Shown: piece by piece, positions 63,225 through 64,000 of the stretch
How positions within the stretch are numbered: position 1 is the first letter of the stretch
How the letters are laid out: the number at the start of each line of letters is the position of its first letter
NCBI RefSeq assembly: GCF_000473245.1
Contig: NC_022524.1
Coordinates: 3,868,501-3,932,500, forward strand
Reading direction: 5' to 3'
DNA: 64,000 bases
From: Bacillus infantis NRRL B-14911
Lineage (GTDB): Bacteria > Bacillota > Bacilli > Bacillales > Cytobacillaceae
Translations under genes and position numbers: made by a program
Notes under the pieces: model-generated
Database searches by the model: none
What the model was told of the DNA's origin: nothing
Seen by the model: the letters and a program-made list of their open reading frames with translations, nothing else

Positions 63225-64000
63225 ATGGAGCCGATAAAAATAATACTGCTGCTTTTGGCGGGCTACATTGTTTTGACCATTGATAAAAAGAAAAAGCTGT
63301 TCCCAGGTCCGCCTGTATTGGTGCTGATAGGGATCGGCCTGTCTTTTATAGGCTATTTTGCATCGCTTCATATCGGAAAGGAAATTTTGTACGAAATTTT
63401 CCTGCCTTCATTATTATTCATTTCAGCATATCGCTTTCCTCCAGCCGCCCTGAAGAAAAATGCAGGCATGATTGGTTTCCTGAGTACAGCCGGCCTTTTG
63501 ATCACGGCTCTGCTCCTTGGGACTGCCATTTATTATTTTGCCAATCTTTTCGTTAGCATCAGCTTCCTGGGAAGCCTGATGATTGCGGCCATTCTTACAC
63601 CGACCGATCCGGTTTCCGTCATATCCATCCTAAAGGAGGCATCCTCCGACCCGAGGGTAAGCGAAATCGTGGAAGGTGAGTCCATGATCAATGATGGGAC
63701 AAGCTTTGTACTGTTCACTGTACTGACAGGGATGTTTGCCAGAGGAGAATCCTTTTCGGTTCTTTCTTTCGCAAAAGACTTTCTCTTTGTATCCCTTGGG
63801 GGTATTTTTCTTGGACTAATATGCGGCTGGATCGTCAGCAAGGCCGTCCATGTGACCGAGCGGAAAGATTATCAGGTGATGCTCAGCATCATTCTTTCGT
63901 ACGGAATCTTCTATGCAGCCGAGCTTGCAGGCGTTTCGGGTGTCCTGGCAACGGTTTCTGCCGGCATCATGCTGTCATGGGAGTTCACTCACACAAATAA
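63225..64000 (+). CDS. CPA1 Na+/H+ antiporter, 5' part only
   Basis: At least 258 residues, cut by the window edge. Hydrophobic throughout with the CPA1 marks ILTPTDPVS and EGESMINDGTS (the membrane-embedded Asp motifs). Likely exchanges Na+ or K+ for H+ at the plasma membrane. ATG at 63225 with AAGGGGGAAA upstream. The preceding hairpin with a T-run could control it. Confidence 0.85.
   Translation, partial: MEPIKIILLLLAGYIVLTIDKKKKLFPGPPVLVLIGIGLSFIGYFASLHIGKEILYEIFLPSLLFISAYRFPPAALKKNAGMIGFLSTAGLLITALLLGTAIYYFANLFVSISFLGSLMIAAILTPTDPVSVISILKEASSDPRVSEIVEGESMINDGTSFVLFTVLTGMFARGESFSVLSFAKDFLFVSLGGIFLGLICGWIVSKAVHVTERKDYQVMLSIILSYGIFYAAELAGVSGVLATVSAGIMLSWEFTHTN

Overview
The window comes from a spore-forming, Gram-positive member of the Bacillaceae. 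Evidence: gene order from yunC to yusN follows the Bacillus subtilis yun-suf-yur-met-yus stretch closely; there is a complete GerA-type germinant receptor operon and two spore-coat genes; ribosome binding sites are strong AGGAGG types with frequent TTG/GTG starts; and the S-box, Fur, FadR-like and TnrA-like signals are of the Bacillus kind. No rRNA, tRNA, CRISPR array or prophage was seen.

Layout. 1-9.0 kb (minus): yunC start, yunD, yunF, the Fe-S assembly operon sufCDSUB, a 50-residue small protein and yurZ. 9.1-15.1 kb: methionine uptake (metNPQ) and metY, each behind its own SAM riboswitch, then an MFS transporter. 15.3-23.1 kb: yusE-yusF, yusG, gcvH, an ArsC/Spx-like protein and the beta-oxidation operon fadN-fadA-fadE behind a FadR-type palindrome. 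23.4-25.4 kb: small yuzL-like gene, then two arrays with a 20-bp period; an IS256-family element has jumped into the second. 25.4-31.8 kb: proline dehydrogenase, yusN, and a divergent Fur-controlled siderophore uptake locus (two permeases, ATPase, FhuF-like protein, binding lipoprotein). 31.9-36.8 kb: gerA-type operon and a RodA/FtsW-family gene. 36.8-42.3 kb: two clusters of a structured repeat around a DUF4931 gene, a His-rich YtkA-domain lipoprotein, cotX/cotW-like coat genes and a universal-stress-domain protein. 42.3-54.7 kb: cysteine-peptidase-like protein, two acetyltransferases, two DnaQ-type exonucleases, a DUF294 protein, an ammonium transporter behind two TnrA/GlnR boxes, formate dehydrogenase with its DUF1641 partner, and small envelope/accessory genes. 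54.9-57.4 kb: hxlR, hxlA, hxlB, yoxD (formaldehyde fixation). 58.6-62.9 kb: a sulfane-sulfur (CST-like) cluster: TSUP exporter, rhodanese-MBL protein, TusA-rhodanese fusion, rhodanese, DsrE, TusA and a CstR-type repressor. From 63.2 kb: start of a CPA1 Na+/H+ antiporter, cut by the window edge.

The two most unusual signals are non-coding. First, a 125-bp repeat family (about nine full units in two tandem clusters, one diverged inverted copy and two truncated units) shows compensatory base changes in three helices, as a selected RNA structure would, and includes a variant with an extra 62-bp arm. Second, two arrays keep a strict 20-bp period (ATTAGCAACTT and ATTTGCGACTT cores), and removing the IS with one copy of its 7-bp duplication restores that period exactly. 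Sulfur, iron, nitrogen and fatty-acid genes all sit next to recognisable operators, so regulation of much of the window can be read from sequence.
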